Position numbers and translations under genes: made by a program. DNA of 64,000 bases, from assembly GCF_051903925.1 (NCBI RefSeq), contig NZ_CP173678.1:1364001-1428000 (forward strand), written 5' to 3'. The notes beneath the pieces were generated by a model. It searched no databases. It saw only the letters and a list, made by a program, of their open reading frames with translations, and was not told the DNA's origin. Below are positions 25,594-34,429 of this stretch, piece after piece. The stretch comes from G051903925 sp051903925. GTDB lineage: Bacteria; Pseudomonadota; Alphaproteobacteria; Zavarziniales; Zavarziniaceae. The first letter of the stretch is position 1, and each line of letters starts with the position of its first letter.

Positions 25594-27177
25594 ATGTCCC
25601 TGAATGCCGATCCCAATCGTCCCCGTCCGGTCGTGCTGTGCATCCTGGACGGCTGGGGCGACCGGGAGCCTGCCGACGACAACGCGATCAGTGCAGCCCT
25701 CACGCCCAATTATTCGCGCCTGCTGAAGACCTGCCCCCATGCGCTGATCGCCACCTCTGGCGCCGATGTCGGCCTGCCCGACGGGCAGATGGGCAATTCG
25801 GAAGTGGGGCACATGAACATCGGCTCTGGCCGGATCGTGATGCAGGACCTGCCGCGCATCGACAAGGCGGTCGCCGACGGCACGCTGGGTGCGCAGCCGG
25901 CACTGGCGGACGTGATCGCGGCGACCCGTGCATCCGGCGGCACGGTGCACCTGATGGGCCTGCTGTCGCCGGGCGGCGTGCATTCGCACCAGGGCCAGAT
26001 GGCGGCCCTGGCCAACACGATCGGGCAGGCGGGCGTGCCGGTCGCTGTCCATGCCTTCCTGGACGGGCGCGATACGCCGCCCAAGTCGGCCATCGGCTAT
26101 GTCCGGGCGTTCCTGGACGCGGTGGCGGGGACGCCGAACGTCCGCATCGCCACGCTGTCGGGCCGCTATTACGGGATGGACCGGGACAAGCGCTGGGAGC
26201 GCGTGGAACTGGCCTGGAACGCGATCGTCCTGGGTGAAGGCGTGCCCGGCTCCGATGCGATCGAGGCGATCGAGCATTCCTATGAGCAGGGCGTCACGGA
26301 CGAGTTCGTGTTGCCCGCGGTCATGCCGCTCTACCAGGGCGTGCGCGATGGCGACGGCCTGGTGATGGCCAACTTCCGCGCCGACCGCGCGCGCGAGATC
26401 CTGACGGCGCTGGTCGATCCCGCCTTCGACGGCTTCGTGCGCAAGGTGGAGCGGCACTTTGCCGGCGTGGCCGGCATGGTCGAGTATTCCAACGCGCTGA
26501 ACCCGTTCGTTCCCGCCATCTTCCCGCCGGAGCGGGTGACGCTGTCGATCGGCGAACTGGCGTCGCAGGCAGGGCTGAAGCAGTTGCGCATCGCGGAGAC
26601 GGAGAAGTACGCCCACGTCACCTTCTTCCTCAATGGCGGCGAGGAGACGGTGTTCGAGGGAGAGGACCGCATCCTGGTCCCGTCGCCCAAGGTTGCGACC
26701 TATGACCTGGACCCGGCCATGGCGGCGGTCGAGGTGACGGACCGGCTGGTGGCGGCGGTCGGTTCCGGGACCTATGACCTGATCGTGGTGAACTACGCCA
26801 ATCCCGACATGGTCGGGCACACTGGACTGATGCCGGCGGCAGTCCAGGCGGTGGAGACCATCGACGCCTGCCTGGGCCGCCTGTCGGAGGCGGTGAAGGC
26901 GGCGGGCGGCATCCTGCTGATCACCGCCGACCACGGCAATTGCGAGCAGATGCTGGACCCCGTGACGGGCGAGCCGCACACCGCCCACACCCTGAACAAG
27001 GTGCCCGCGATCCTGGTCAATGCGGAGCAGGCGGCGCGGCGCCTGGGCTGGAACACGGCAATCACCCTCAGCGATGGGCGCCTGTCGGACTTGGCGCCGA
27101 CGCTGCTGCGCTTCCTGGGCCTGCCGCAGCCGCCCGTGATGACCGGCCGCAACCTGCTGGAGCCGGCCACGCACTGA
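25594..27177 (+). CDS. gpmI: 2,3-bisphosphoglycerate-independent phosphoglycerate mutase
   Basis: GpmI interconverts 3- and 2-phosphoglycerate in glycolysis. The 527-residue product has metal-binding VVLCILDGWGDRE, the phospho-serine loop GLPDGQMGNSEVGHMNIGSGR, HAFLDGRDTPPKSA, ANFRADRAREIL and the C-terminal metal site NYANPDMVGHTG with LITADHGNCEQM. It follows rlmH after 12 bp. Confidence 0.97.
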   Translation: MSLNADPNRPRPVVLCILDGWGDREPADDNAISAALTPNYSRLLKTCPHALIATSGADVGLPDGQMGNSEVGHMNIGSGRIVMQDLPRIDKAVADGTLGAQPALADVIAATRASGGTVHLMGLLSPGGVHSHQGQMAALANTIGQAGVPVAVHAFLDGRDTPPKSAIGYVRAFLDAVAGTPNVRIATLSGRYYGMDRDKRWERVELAWNAIVLGEGVPGSDAIEAIEHSYEQGVTDEFVLPAVMPLYQGVRDGDGLVMANFRADRAREILTALVDPAFDGFVRKVERHFAGVAGMVEYSNALNPFVPAIFPPERVTLSIGELASQAGLKQLRIAETEKYAHVTFFLNGGEETVFEGEDRILVPSPKVATYDLDPAMAAVEVTDRLVAAVGSGTYDLIVVNYANPDMVGHTGLMPAAVQAVETIDACLGRLSEAVKAAGGILLITADHGNCEQMLDPVTGEPHTAHTLNKVPAILVNAEQAARRLGWNTAITLSDGRLSDLAPTLLRFLGLPQPPVMTGRNLLEPATH

Positions 27178-27194
27178 ACGCGGGCGAGAGGTCG

Positions 27195-27992
27195 ATGCGC
27201 ACGCTGGGCATCGACTTTTCCGGCAACCACCTGATGTGGCGCGCCAGCTTGAGCGCGGAGCGCGCCAATGTCTGGATCGCGAGCATCGTGGATGGCCACC
27301 TGGCCGATCTGCGCCCGGTGCAGGCGCTGGCGGGGGAGGGCACGCCCTTTTCCCGCCTCGTCGCCGTGCTGGCGGCAGCGGATTTCGACGTGGCCGCCAT
27401 CGATGCGCCCTGTGCGCTGCCGCAGCCGTGGTGCAGCCCGCGCGACGGGCTCCTGGCGCGGATCGCGGCCCTGCCCTGTCCCGGACGGCCGTTTCCCAGC
27501 GGGCGTGACCTGCTGGCCCTGGCGGGCTTGGACGGCCAGGGCAGCCGGGCCCGCCGCCAGACGGAGCGGGAGGAGTTCCCCGGTCTCAACGTACGGCCGA
27601 CCCTGTGGCATGGGGGCCGGCCCGGCGCCCCCTTTGCCATGGCCTGCCTGCGCCTCCTGGCCGAGTCCGGCGCACCCTGCTGGCCCTGGGTGGCATGCGG
27701 CCCCGGCATGGTGGCGGAGGCCTTCCCGATGGGCCAGCTTCAGGCCTGGGGCCTGCCGCACCTGCGTTATGGCCGGCCGGATGGAGGGGCGGAGCGGGTG
27801 GCGATTGTGGCGCGCCTTGGCGACGTGCTGGACCTTGGGGTCCATCGGGCGCGCCTTGAAGCGACGCCCGACGCGCTGGACGCCGTCGTCCTGGCGCTCA
27901 CGGCTGGAGCGCTGGCGCAAGGGCGGATCCCGCGCCGGCATGCCGAGCACCTCGACGAGGGCTGGATCGCAGTCGACCGCGTGCCCTTGTAG
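27195..27992 (+). CDS. DUF429-family protein
   Basis: The 265-residue product begins MRTLGIDFSGNHLMWRASL, the acidic strand of an RNase H-like fold, followed by VAAIDAPCALPQ. The C-terminus ALDAVVLALTAGALAQG carries the second acidic position. This matches DUF429 proteins, a family predicted to be nuclease-like but without known function. The start ATG is 17 bp after gpmI, so the two are likely co-transcribed. Family assignment is by motif order only. Confidence 0.65.
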   Translation: MRTLGIDFSGNHLMWRASLSAERANVWIASIVDGHLADLRPVQALAGEGTPFSRLVAVLAAADFDVAAIDAPCALPQPWCSPRDGLLARIAALPCPGRPFPSGRDLLALAGLDGQGSRARRQTEREEFPGLNVRPTLWHGGRPGAPFAMACLRLLAESGAPCWPWVACGPGMVAEAFPMGQLQAWGLPHLRYGRPDGGAERVAIVARLGDVLDLGVHRARLEATPDALDAVVLALTAGALAQGRIPRRHAEHLDEGWIAVDRVPL

Positions 27993-28037
27993 ACAGCCGC
28001 ACCTGCACTCAGGCGGCGTGTCCCGCCCTCACCCCAG

Positions 28038-28112
28038 CCCTCTCCCATGCCGCGGGCACGGGAGAGGGAGCGCCGTCGGTACCCCTCCCCCGTCGCCTGC
28101 GATGGGGGAGGG
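28038..28112. repeat. Two G/C-run palindromes between convergent genes
   Basis: CCCTCTCCC / GGGAGAGGG (28038-28068) and CCCTCCCCC / GGGGGAGGG (28083-28112) are perfect 9-bp inverted repeats between the convergent DUF429 and xth genes. They are of the widespread intergenic type and may end transcription from both sides. Confidence 0.7.
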
Positions 28113-28135
28113 CAGGGTGGGGGCAGGGCGCCCCG

Positions 28136-28933
28136 TCAGAGGTCCAGCGTCACCGTGACGGGGACGTGGTCGGAGGGCTGGAGCCAGCCGCGGGCGTCGC
28201 GGTGGATGGCGTGGCCGGCCAAGGCGGGCTTGAGGTCCGGGCTGACCCACACATGGTCCAGGCGCCGGCCCTTGTCCGCCTTGGCCCAGTCCGGCGCGCG
28301 ATAGCTCCACCACGTGTAGACCTTTTCCGGTTCGGGCCGGAAATGGCGGATGGCGTCGACCCAGGCGCCGGCGGCCATGATGCGGCCCATCGCCTCCACC
28401 TCCACCGGCGTGTGGCTGACGACCTTGAGCAGTTGCTTGTGCGACCAGACGTCGGTCTCAAGCGGCGCCACGTTGAGGTCGCCGACGACGATCCGCCTGC
28501 CGCCCAAGGCGCGCACCTCGGCCGACCAGTCCGCCATCTCGGCCAGGAAGGCCAGCTTGTGCGCGAACTTGGGGTTCACCTCAGGATCCGGCTCGTCACC
28601 GCCCGCCGGGACATAGAAATTGTCCAGCATGATGTCGCCGGGCAGCACGGTGCACATGTGACGGGCGTCGGTCTTGCCGCACCAGCCGCGCTTCTCGGAC
28701 CGGTCCAGGGGCAGGCGGCTGACGATGGCGACCCCGTGATGGTTCTTCTGGCCCGAGATCGCCTGGTGGGGATAGCCCATCGCTTCGAACGCGGCGCGGG
28801 GAAAGGTTTCGTCCACCGTCTTGGTCTCCTGCAGGCACAGCACGTCGGGCTGTGCGGCCTTCAGGAACTGCTCGACGATGCCGATGCGCAGGCGAACGGA
28901 ATTGATGTTCCAGGTGGCAATGGTCAGCGGCAT
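28136..28933 (-). CDS. xth: Exodeoxyribonuclease III
   Basis: ExoIII is the AP endonuclease and 3' exonuclease of base-excision repair. The 265-residue product starts MPLTIATWNINSVRLR. It contains the catalytic glutamate in VLCLQETKT, GDLNVAPLETDVW, the Asp-His pair LDHVWVS and the C-terminal SDHVPVTVTL. Length and motifs are those of XthA. Confidence 0.96.
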   Translation of the reverse strand: MPLTIATWNINSVRLRIGIVEQFLKAAQPDVLCLQETKTVDETFPRAAFEAMGYPHQAISGQKNHHGVAIVSRLPLDRSEKRGWCGKTDARHMCTVLPGDIMLDNFYVPAGGDEPDPEVNPKFAHKLAFLAEMADWSAEVRALGGRRIVVGDLNVAPLETDVWSHKQLLKVVSHTPVEVEAMGRIMAAGAWVDAIRHFRPEPEKVYTWWSYRAPDWAKADKGRRLDHVWVSPDLKPALAGHAIHRDARGWLQPSDHVPVTVTLDL

Positions 28934-28954
28934 GCGAATCCGAAGGGCAGGGGG

Positions 28955-29551
28955 CTAGAACAGCGCGAACGTATTGCCCCGCAGGCCGATGGGCCAGCGT
29001 CCCGCCTCGAACAGCGCCATCTTCAGGGCAAAGGGATGATCGCTGTCGGCCCCGCTGATCAGGACCAGGGCGGCCTCGTGGCAGGCGCGCATGGCCGCAC
29101 CGATGGCCGCGTCGATCAATTCCTGGTCGAAGACGTCGCCGCGCAGGGCGGCATCGCGGGCCGCCGTCGCGACCGTATCGCCGGCCGCCGCCGCGACATG
29201 GGCCAGGGCGATCGAGACCGTCTCCTCGCCATGCAGGGCAGACGCATCCTCGCTCAGGGCGGCGAGCAGCTGCTCCTCGACCTCGAACCAGGGATCGTCG
29301 ATGTCGGGGTTCTGCGCGGCGTCGGCCGCATCCTCCCACTCGGTCAGGACCGCCAGCCCGGCATCGGGAAAGCCATAGGCGTCCAGCATGGCGCGGGCGC
29401 GGTCGCGCATCGGGCCGTCGGCGCGACGGCCGACGCCCTGGAACCAGGGCAGAGCCGTGACCAGGCGCGCGAACCGGCCGATGGCGGCCAGGTCGGCGGC
29501 ATCGTCGTCATCGTCGGGGTCGAATTCGTCGGTCAGCGTGCCGCTCCACAA
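28955..29551 (-). CDS. Conserved hypothetical protein
   Basis: I do not recognise this 198-residue acidic protein. It has an Asp-rich N-terminus (FDPDDDDDAADLAA), a central helical and Ala-rich part, and a conserved-looking C-terminus WPIGLRGNTFALF. No signal peptide or membrane segment is visible. It is just upstream of xth on the same strand (21 bp), so the two are probably one operon. Codon use fits the genome. Confidence 0.7.
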   Translation of the reverse strand: MWSGTLTDEFDPDDDDDAADLAAIGRFARLVTALPWFQGVGRRADGPMRDRARAMLDAYGFPDAGLAVLTEWEDAADAAQNPDIDDPWFEVEEQLLAALSEDASALHGEETVSIALAHVAAAAGDTVATAARDAALRGDVFDQELIDAAIGAAMRACHEAALVLISGADSDHPFALKMALFEAGRWPIGLRGNTFALF

Positions 29552-29629
29552 TCGGGGCCCGGGATCGGGACTGCCGGCGCAACCCTCGCCAACGAGCGGG
29601 CAGGGGTCAAGCCGGCTTCAAACGCAAAA

Positions 29630-29659
29630 CGCCCGGCCGAGCGGACACTCGGCCGGGCG
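29630..29659 (-). terminator. Terminator of the putrescine transporter operon
   Basis: CGCCCGGCCGAG and CTCGGCCGGGCG form a perfect 12-bp stem with a 6-nt loop. On the minus strand it is followed by TTTTGCGTTT. It lies about 210 bp after potI, within a 321-bp gap that otherwise shows no gene. Confidence 0.8.
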
Positions 29660-29872
29660 CAGGAGCGCAATCACTTTGCGCTGGACATCGGGAGGGGGGA
29701 CCGATGTCCTGGACAGGGCGGCCATGTTGGGGGGGAACCGGCCGTGTGCTCCTGTCGCTGTTGATAACGATATGGGTGGACTTCGGTTCCAATCAAGGCT
29801 GGATTTCCCTAGTCCCCTCATATGGGATTCCTGCCTGCATCCGCCGCATGGCTCCCCTGCATGGATGCAGGC

Positions 29873-30691
29873 TCAGGTGGCAAGCGCCTCCCGCTCCTCG
29901 CGCTCCCGCCGCTTCACCGCGCGGTGCTGCAGGATCGACGCGATCAGCACGCCCGTTGCGACGACACCGATCAGGATCGTCGAGATCGCGTTGATCTCGG
30001 GCGTCACGCCCAGGCGGACCTTGGAATAGATCTGCATGGGCAGAGTGGTGGAGCCGGGGCCGGTCGTGAACTGCGACAGGACCAGCGCGTCGAGCGAGAG
30101 GGTGAAGGCGAGCAGCCAGCCGGCGACCAGCGCAGGCGCGATGACGGGCAGGGTGATCACGAAAAAGGTCTTGGCCGGCGTCGCCCCCAGGTCGAGCGCC
30201 GCCTCCTCGATCGAGCGGTCGAAACTGGACAGGCGCGACTGGATGACGACCGCGACATAGGCGGCCGAGGTCGTGGTGTGGGCGATCGTCACCGTCATGA
30301 AGCCGCGGTCGATCGACAGCGACACGAACAGCAGCAGCAGCGACAGGCCAATGATCACCTCGGGCATGACCAGCGGCGCATAGACCATCGCGCTGAACAC
30401 GGTGCGACCGCGGAAATGCCCGAAGCGCGCCATCAGCACGCCGGCCAGCGTGCCGATCATGACCGCCAGCGTGGACGAGGCGACGGCGACCTGCAGCGTG
30501 ACCCAGGTCGCCGCCTTCAGCGCCTCGTTCTCCAGCAGGGTTGCGTACCAGCGGGTGGAGAAGCCGGACCAGATCGCGACGTTTTTGCCGTCGTTGAAGG
30601 AATAGACCACCAGCAGCAGGATCGGCACGTACAGGAACGCGAAGCCGAACATCAGGCAGGACAGGGTGAACGGGGACAGGCCCTTGCGCAT
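29873..30691 (-). CDS. potI: Putrescine/spermidine ABC transporter permease PotI
   Basis: PotI is one of the two inner-membrane channel subunits. The 272-residue protein has six predicted hydrophobic segments. The permease signature EEAALDLGATPAKTFFVITL (about residue 175) contacts the ATPase. It starts two bases after potH and is the last gene of potF-potG-potH-potI. Confidence 0.93.
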   Translation of the reverse strand: MRKGLSPFTLSCLMFGFAFLYVPILLLVVYSFNDGKNVAIWSGFSTRWYATLLENEALKAATWVTLQVAVASSTLAVMIGTLAGVLMARFGHFRGRTVFSAMVYAPLVMPEVIIGLSLLLLFVSLSIDRGFMTVTIAHTTTSAAYVAVVIQSRLSSFDRSIEEAALDLGATPAKTFFVITLPVIAPALVAGWLLAFTLSLDALVLSQFTTGPGSTTLPMQIYSKVRLGVTPEINAISTILIGVVATGVLIASILQHRAVKRREREEREALAT

Positions 30692-30693
30692 GG

Positions 30694-31722
30694 TCAGGTC
30701 CCCTGGGCCTTGGCCTGCTGGCGCTGGAACAGCACGATCGGCACGACCAGCAGCATCAGCAGGATCACGGCGACGGCGCTGGCCAGCGGCCAGTCGCGGT
30801 TGTTGTTGAACTCAAGCCACAGCTGCTTGCCGATCATCAGTGTGCCCGAGCCGCCCATCAGGTCGGGGATGACGTACTCGCCCACCGCCGGGATGAAGAC
30901 CAGGAAGCAGCCGGCGATGATGCCGGACGAGGCAAGCGGCACGGTCACGACCCAGAACGCCTTGATCGGCCGGCAGCCCAGGTCGGCCGCCGCCTCCAGC
31001 AGGGTCAGGTCCATCCGCTCAAGGTTCGCATAGAGCGGCAGGATCATGAACGGCAGGTAGGAATAGACGATGCCGACATAGACGGCGAAGTCGGTGTTCA
31101 TCATCACCAGCGGCTGGTCGATGATGCCGAGGCCGATCAGCAGGTTGTTGAGGAAGCCGTCGTTCTGGAGGATGCCGATCCAGGCATAGACGCGGATCAG
31201 GAACGAGGTCCAGAACGGCAGGATCACCAGCATGACCAGGGTCGGCCGGATCGACGGTGCCGCACGGGCCATGCCATAGGCGATGGGGAAGCCGATCAGC
31301 AGACAGAAGAAGGTCGAAATCGCCGCGATCTTCACGCTGTTGAGATAGGCCCGGACATAGAGATCGTCCGTGAACAGCGTGATGTAGTTGATCAGGTTCA
31401 GCTTGATGTTGAGGAACCGGTTGTAGCCGTCGTCGATCCACTCGATGAAGTTGCCCAGCGGCGGCTGGCGAAGTTCCACGGCGCCAAAGCTGATCACCAG
31501 GATGATCAGGAACGGCGCCGCAAAGAAGAACAGCATCCAGGCATAGGGGATCGCGATGACCAGGCCCCGACCGTCCAGGCCCAGCCACGCCACCAGGTGG
31601 ACCAGCCAGCGATAGGGCGGCAGGGCCATGGCCCGCCGGTGCATCAGGGCGAAGCGGCTTTCGACCAGGCCGATCTGGCCCTGGACGTAGCTGACCTCCG
31701 GGCGTTGGCCTGGGTCGCTCAT
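30694..31722 (-). CDS. potH: Putrescine/spermidine ABC transporter permease PotH
   Basis: This is the partner permease of PotI. The 342-residue protein has an N-terminal cytoplasmic extension of about 55 residues, then six membrane segments beginning IPYAWMLFFFAAPFLIILVI. The ATPase-contact loop is LLEAAADLGCRPIKAFWVVT. Its start overlaps the potG stop by four bases. Confidence 0.93.
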   Translation of the reverse strand: MSDPGQRPEVSYVQGQIGLVESRFALMHRRAMALPPYRWLVHLVAWLGLDGRGLVIAIPYAWMLFFFAAPFLIILVISFGAVELRQPPLGNFIEWIDDGYNRFLNIKLNLINYITLFTDDLYVRAYLNSVKIAAISTFFCLLIGFPIAYGMARAAPSIRPTLVMLVILPFWTSFLIRVYAWIGILQNDGFLNNLLIGLGIIDQPLVMMNTDFAVYVGIVYSYLPFMILPLYANLERMDLTLLEAAADLGCRPIKAFWVVTVPLASSGIIAGCFLVFIPAVGEYVIPDLMGGSGTLMIGKQLWLEFNNNRDWPLASAVAVILLMLLVVPIVLFQRQQAKAQGT

Positions 31723-32864
31723 GCCATCAGCACCACGCCGGAGTCGGGGTTCCAGCTGAGGTACACCTGGTCGTCCCAGGTGATCGGCCGTTCCTTCAGG
31801 CGGGTGCGGTTGGCCTGTGTCGCGGTCACCTTCTTACCCGAGGGCAGGCGGACGTGATACACGGACAGGTTGCCCAGGTAGCCGATGTCCCACACCTTGC
31901 CCGCGATGCAGTTGCGCGTCTGGTCGGGCGGGGGGGTGAGCGAGACGTCGAACTTCTCCGGCCGCAGGGCGACCCACGCGGCGGCACCCTTGAGGGCCGA
32001 GACGCCGCGGTCGACATAGATCTCGCAGCCCGCCTCCTCGGAATGAATGACGGTGAAGGTCTGCGTGGTCTCGATCACGCGGCCTTCGAACATGTTCACG
32101 TCGCCGATGAACTCGGAGACATAGCGGCTGTTGGGGAACTCATAGATCTCGGACGGTGTCGCCACCTGGACGATGCGGCCGTGGTCCATGACCGCGATGC
32201 GAGACGAGACGGTCATCGCCTCCTCCTGGTCGTGGGTCACGATCACGAAGGTGATGCCCACCTCTTCCTGGATGTTCATCAGCTCGAACTGGGTCTGCTC
32301 GCGCAGCTTCTTGTCCAGCGCGCCCAGGGGCTCGTCCAGCAGCAGCATCTTCGGCTTCTTGACCAGGCTGCGGGCCAGCGCCACGCGCTGCCGCTGCCCG
32401 CCCGAGAGCTGGTGCGGCTTGCGCTTGGCGAACTTGGTCAGTTGCACCAGATTCAGCACCTCGTCCACGCGGCGCGTAATCTCGGCCTTTGGCACGCGGT
32501 CCTGGTGCAGGCCAAAGGCGATGTTCTTCTCGACCGTCATATGCGGGAACAGCGCATAGGACTGGAACATCATGTTCACCGGCCGCTCATAGGGCGGCAC
32601 GGTGGACATGTCGACGCCGTCGAGTTCGATCCGGCCAGAGGTCGGGATCTCGAACCCCGCCAGCATGCGCAGCAGCGTGGTCTTGCCGCAGCCGGACGGA
32701 CCCAGAAGGGCAAAGAACTCCTTCTGGTAGATGTCGAGCGAGATGTTGTCGACGGCGGTAAAGCCGCCGAACGACTTGGTGACGTTGACGATCCGGATAT
32801 ACGGCTTGGCGGCCGGATCAGCCCAGGGTTCGAAGCGCTGGCGTGGCTGCGGGATGGCACTCAT
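31719..32864 (-). CDS. potG: Putrescine/spermidine ABC transporter ATP-binding protein PotG
   Basis: PotG energises the permease. The 381-residue product shows Walker A LLGPSGCGKTTLLRML, Q-loop MMFQSYALFPHMTV, signature LSGGQRQRVALARSL, Walker B MLLLDEPLGALD and the switch His in VTHDQEEAM. A C-terminal TOBE-type regulatory domain follows. The clustering with potF, potH and potI supports polyamine as substrate; related ATPases also serve other solutes. Confidence 0.93.
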   Translation of the reverse strand: MSAIPQPRQRFEPWADPAAKPYIRIVNVTKSFGGFTAVDNISLDIYQKEFFALLGPSGCGKTTLLRMLAGFEIPTSGRIELDGVDMSTVPPYERPVNMMFQSYALFPHMTVEKNIAFGLHQDRVPKAEITRRVDEVLNLVQLTKFAKRKPHQLSGGQRQRVALARSLVKKPKMLLLDEPLGALDKKLREQTQFELMNIQEEVGITFVIVTHDQEEAMTVSSRIAVMDHGRIVQVATPSEIYEFPNSRYVSEFIGDVNMFEGRVIETTQTFTVIHSEEAGCEIYVDRGVSALKGAAAWVALRPEKFDVSLTPPPDQTRNCIAGKVWDIGYLGNLSVYHVRLPSGKKVTATQANRTRLKERPITWDDQVYLSWNPDSGVVLMA

Positions 32865-32898
32865 GGGGGCGCCGGATCGTCGTCGTCGGTGCGTGCGA

Positions 32899-33978
32899 TC
32901 AGCCGCCCTTCACGCTGGTCCACAACCGGGTCAGCGCCCGCTGCGATTTCTGGTCATAGGGGCTGACGGTGAACAGGTTGGCGATCGTCGCCGCCGGCGG
33001 ATAGACCGACGGGTTGCCCGTGACGGCCGCGTCCATCAGCGCGGGCGCGTCCTTGTTGCCGTTGGCATAGCCCACGAAGTTGCTGGCCTTGGCGATCACC
33101 TCGGGCCGCATGATGTAGTTCAGGAAGGCATAGGCCTCCTCCACATGCGGCGCATCGGCGGGGATCGCCATCGTGTCGAACCACATCAACGCGCCTTCCT
33201 TGGGGATCGAGTACTTGATCTCGATGCCGTTCTTGGCCTCCTCGGCGTGCGCCTGGGCCTGGACGAAGTCGCCCGACCAGCCCATGGCCAGGCAGATCTC
33301 GCCATTGGCGATGTCGTTGATGTACTGCGAGGAGTGGAACTTGCGGATATAGGGGCGGATCGCGTCCAGCACCGGCTGGGCCTTGGCGATAACGGCTGGA
33401 TCCTTGCTGTTCGGATCCTCGCCCAGGTACTTCAGCGCGGCGGGGATGATCTCGTCCGGCGCGTCGAGCACGTAGACGCCGCAATCGGCGAAGTTCTTGA
33501 CCACGTTGGGATCGAAGATCATCGCGAGCGAGTCGACCGGCGCGTCGGGCATAGCCGCCTGGATCTTGGCCGCGTTGTAGCCGATGCCAGTCGTTCCCCA
33601 CATGTACGGGATCGCGTACTCGTTGCCCGGATCGAACCCCTCCAGCCGCTTCAGGATGTCGGCGTCGAGATGCGTCGCATTCGGCAGCTTGGACTTGTCC
33701 AGCTTCTGGAAGATGCCCGCCGTGATCTGCCGCGCTAGGAAGGCGCCCGTGGGGACCACGATGTCATAGCCGGTCTTGCCGGCCATCAACTTGGTTTCCA
33801 GGATGTCGTTCGAATCGAAGACGTCGTAGACGACCTTGATTCCGGTTTCCTTGGTGAAATCTTCCAGGACGGCGGGGTCGATATAATCCGACCAGTTGTA
33901 GATGTTGACGACCTTGTCCTCAGCGAACGCGGGTCCCGCGAGCAGGGTGAGAGCCACAGCGGCGAGCATCCGTTTCAT
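32899..33978 (-). CDS. potF: Periplasmic putrescine-binding protein PotF
   Basis: This binding protein delivers polyamines to PotGHI. A signal peptide MKRMLAAVALTLLAGPAFA is followed by the mature start EDKVVNIYNWSDYIDP, which is diagnostic for the PotD/PotF family. Further family text is AIPYMWGTTGIGYN and CLAMGWSGDF. The ATG at 33978 puts the signal peptide at the very start. An ATG 11 codons upstream is in frame but gives an unusual leader. It is the first gene of the operon. Confidence 0.93.
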   Translation of the reverse strand: MKRMLAAVALTLLAGPAFAEDKVVNIYNWSDYIDPAVLEDFTKETGIKVVYDVFDSNDILETKLMAGKTGYDIVVPTGAFLARQITAGIFQKLDKSKLPNATHLDADILKRLEGFDPGNEYAIPYMWGTTGIGYNAAKIQAAMPDAPVDSLAMIFDPNVVKNFADCGVYVLDAPDEIIPAALKYLGEDPNSKDPAVIAKAQPVLDAIRPYIRKFHSSQYINDIANGEICLAMGWSGDFVQAQAHAEEAKNGIEIKYSIPKEGALMWFDTMAIPADAPHVEEAYAFLNYIMRPEVIAKASNFVGYANGNKDAPALMDAAVTGNPSVYPPAATIANLFTVSPYDQKSQRALTRLWTSVKGG

Positions 33979-34072
33979 GATCAGGTCCCCATGTTGCGCT
34001 GCCTTCATCACAGCAAGGCTGTGAAAGCGTTGTCAACGTCCGGCGGTCGCCGGGACAGGGTGGAAACCTGTC

Positions 34073-34095
34073 GGCGCCCCCGCGCAGGGGGCGCC
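34073..34095 (-). terminator. Hairpin between the small membrane-protein gene and potF
   Basis: GGCGCCCCC and GGGGGCGCC form a perfect 9-bp stem with a GCGCA loop. It lies downstream of the DUF1328 gene and upstream of potF. A weak T-run follows only on the minus strand (GGTTTCC), so it may be a factor-assisted terminator. Confidence 0.45.
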
Positions 34096-34132
34096 GTTCC
34101 TTCAACTGGAACGCGTCATACGACGGCCCGGG

Positions 34133-34318
34133 TCATCGGGTCAGGCCGCGGAAGACCGTGACCCCCAGCACGATCAGGATCACGAAGATCGCCAGGGCCA
34201 GGAAGAACAGGAACTTCGCGATGCCGGCTGCCGCACCCGCAATGCCGCCAAAGCCCAGCAGGCCCGCGATGATCGCCACTACGGCGAAGATCAGGGCCCA
34301 TTTCAGCATACCGCCCAT
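34133..34318 (-). CDS. Small DUF1328-family membrane protein
   Basis: The 61-residue product MGGMLKWALIFAVVAIIAGL continues with two hydrophobic helices separated by a glycine-rich turn (GFGGIAGAAAGIAKFL), the pattern of the YtjA/DUF1328 family, often induced by envelope or osmotic stress. GAGAGG just upstream supports the ATG at 34318; the ATG three codons later is possible. It is monocistronic. Confidence 0.8.
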   Translation of the reverse strand: MGGMLKWALIFAVVAIIAGLLGFGGIAGAAAGIAKFLFFLALAIFVILIVLGVTVFRGLTR

Positions 34319-34429
34319 CGCATCCTCTCGATCCATGCCGGCGGTCATTGCCCGCCGTCCCATCCTGGGGTGATAAACGGCGAAAGTCCCGGACGGTTGC
34401 GTTGCACCGTCGCTGCGCAAGGCATCGTC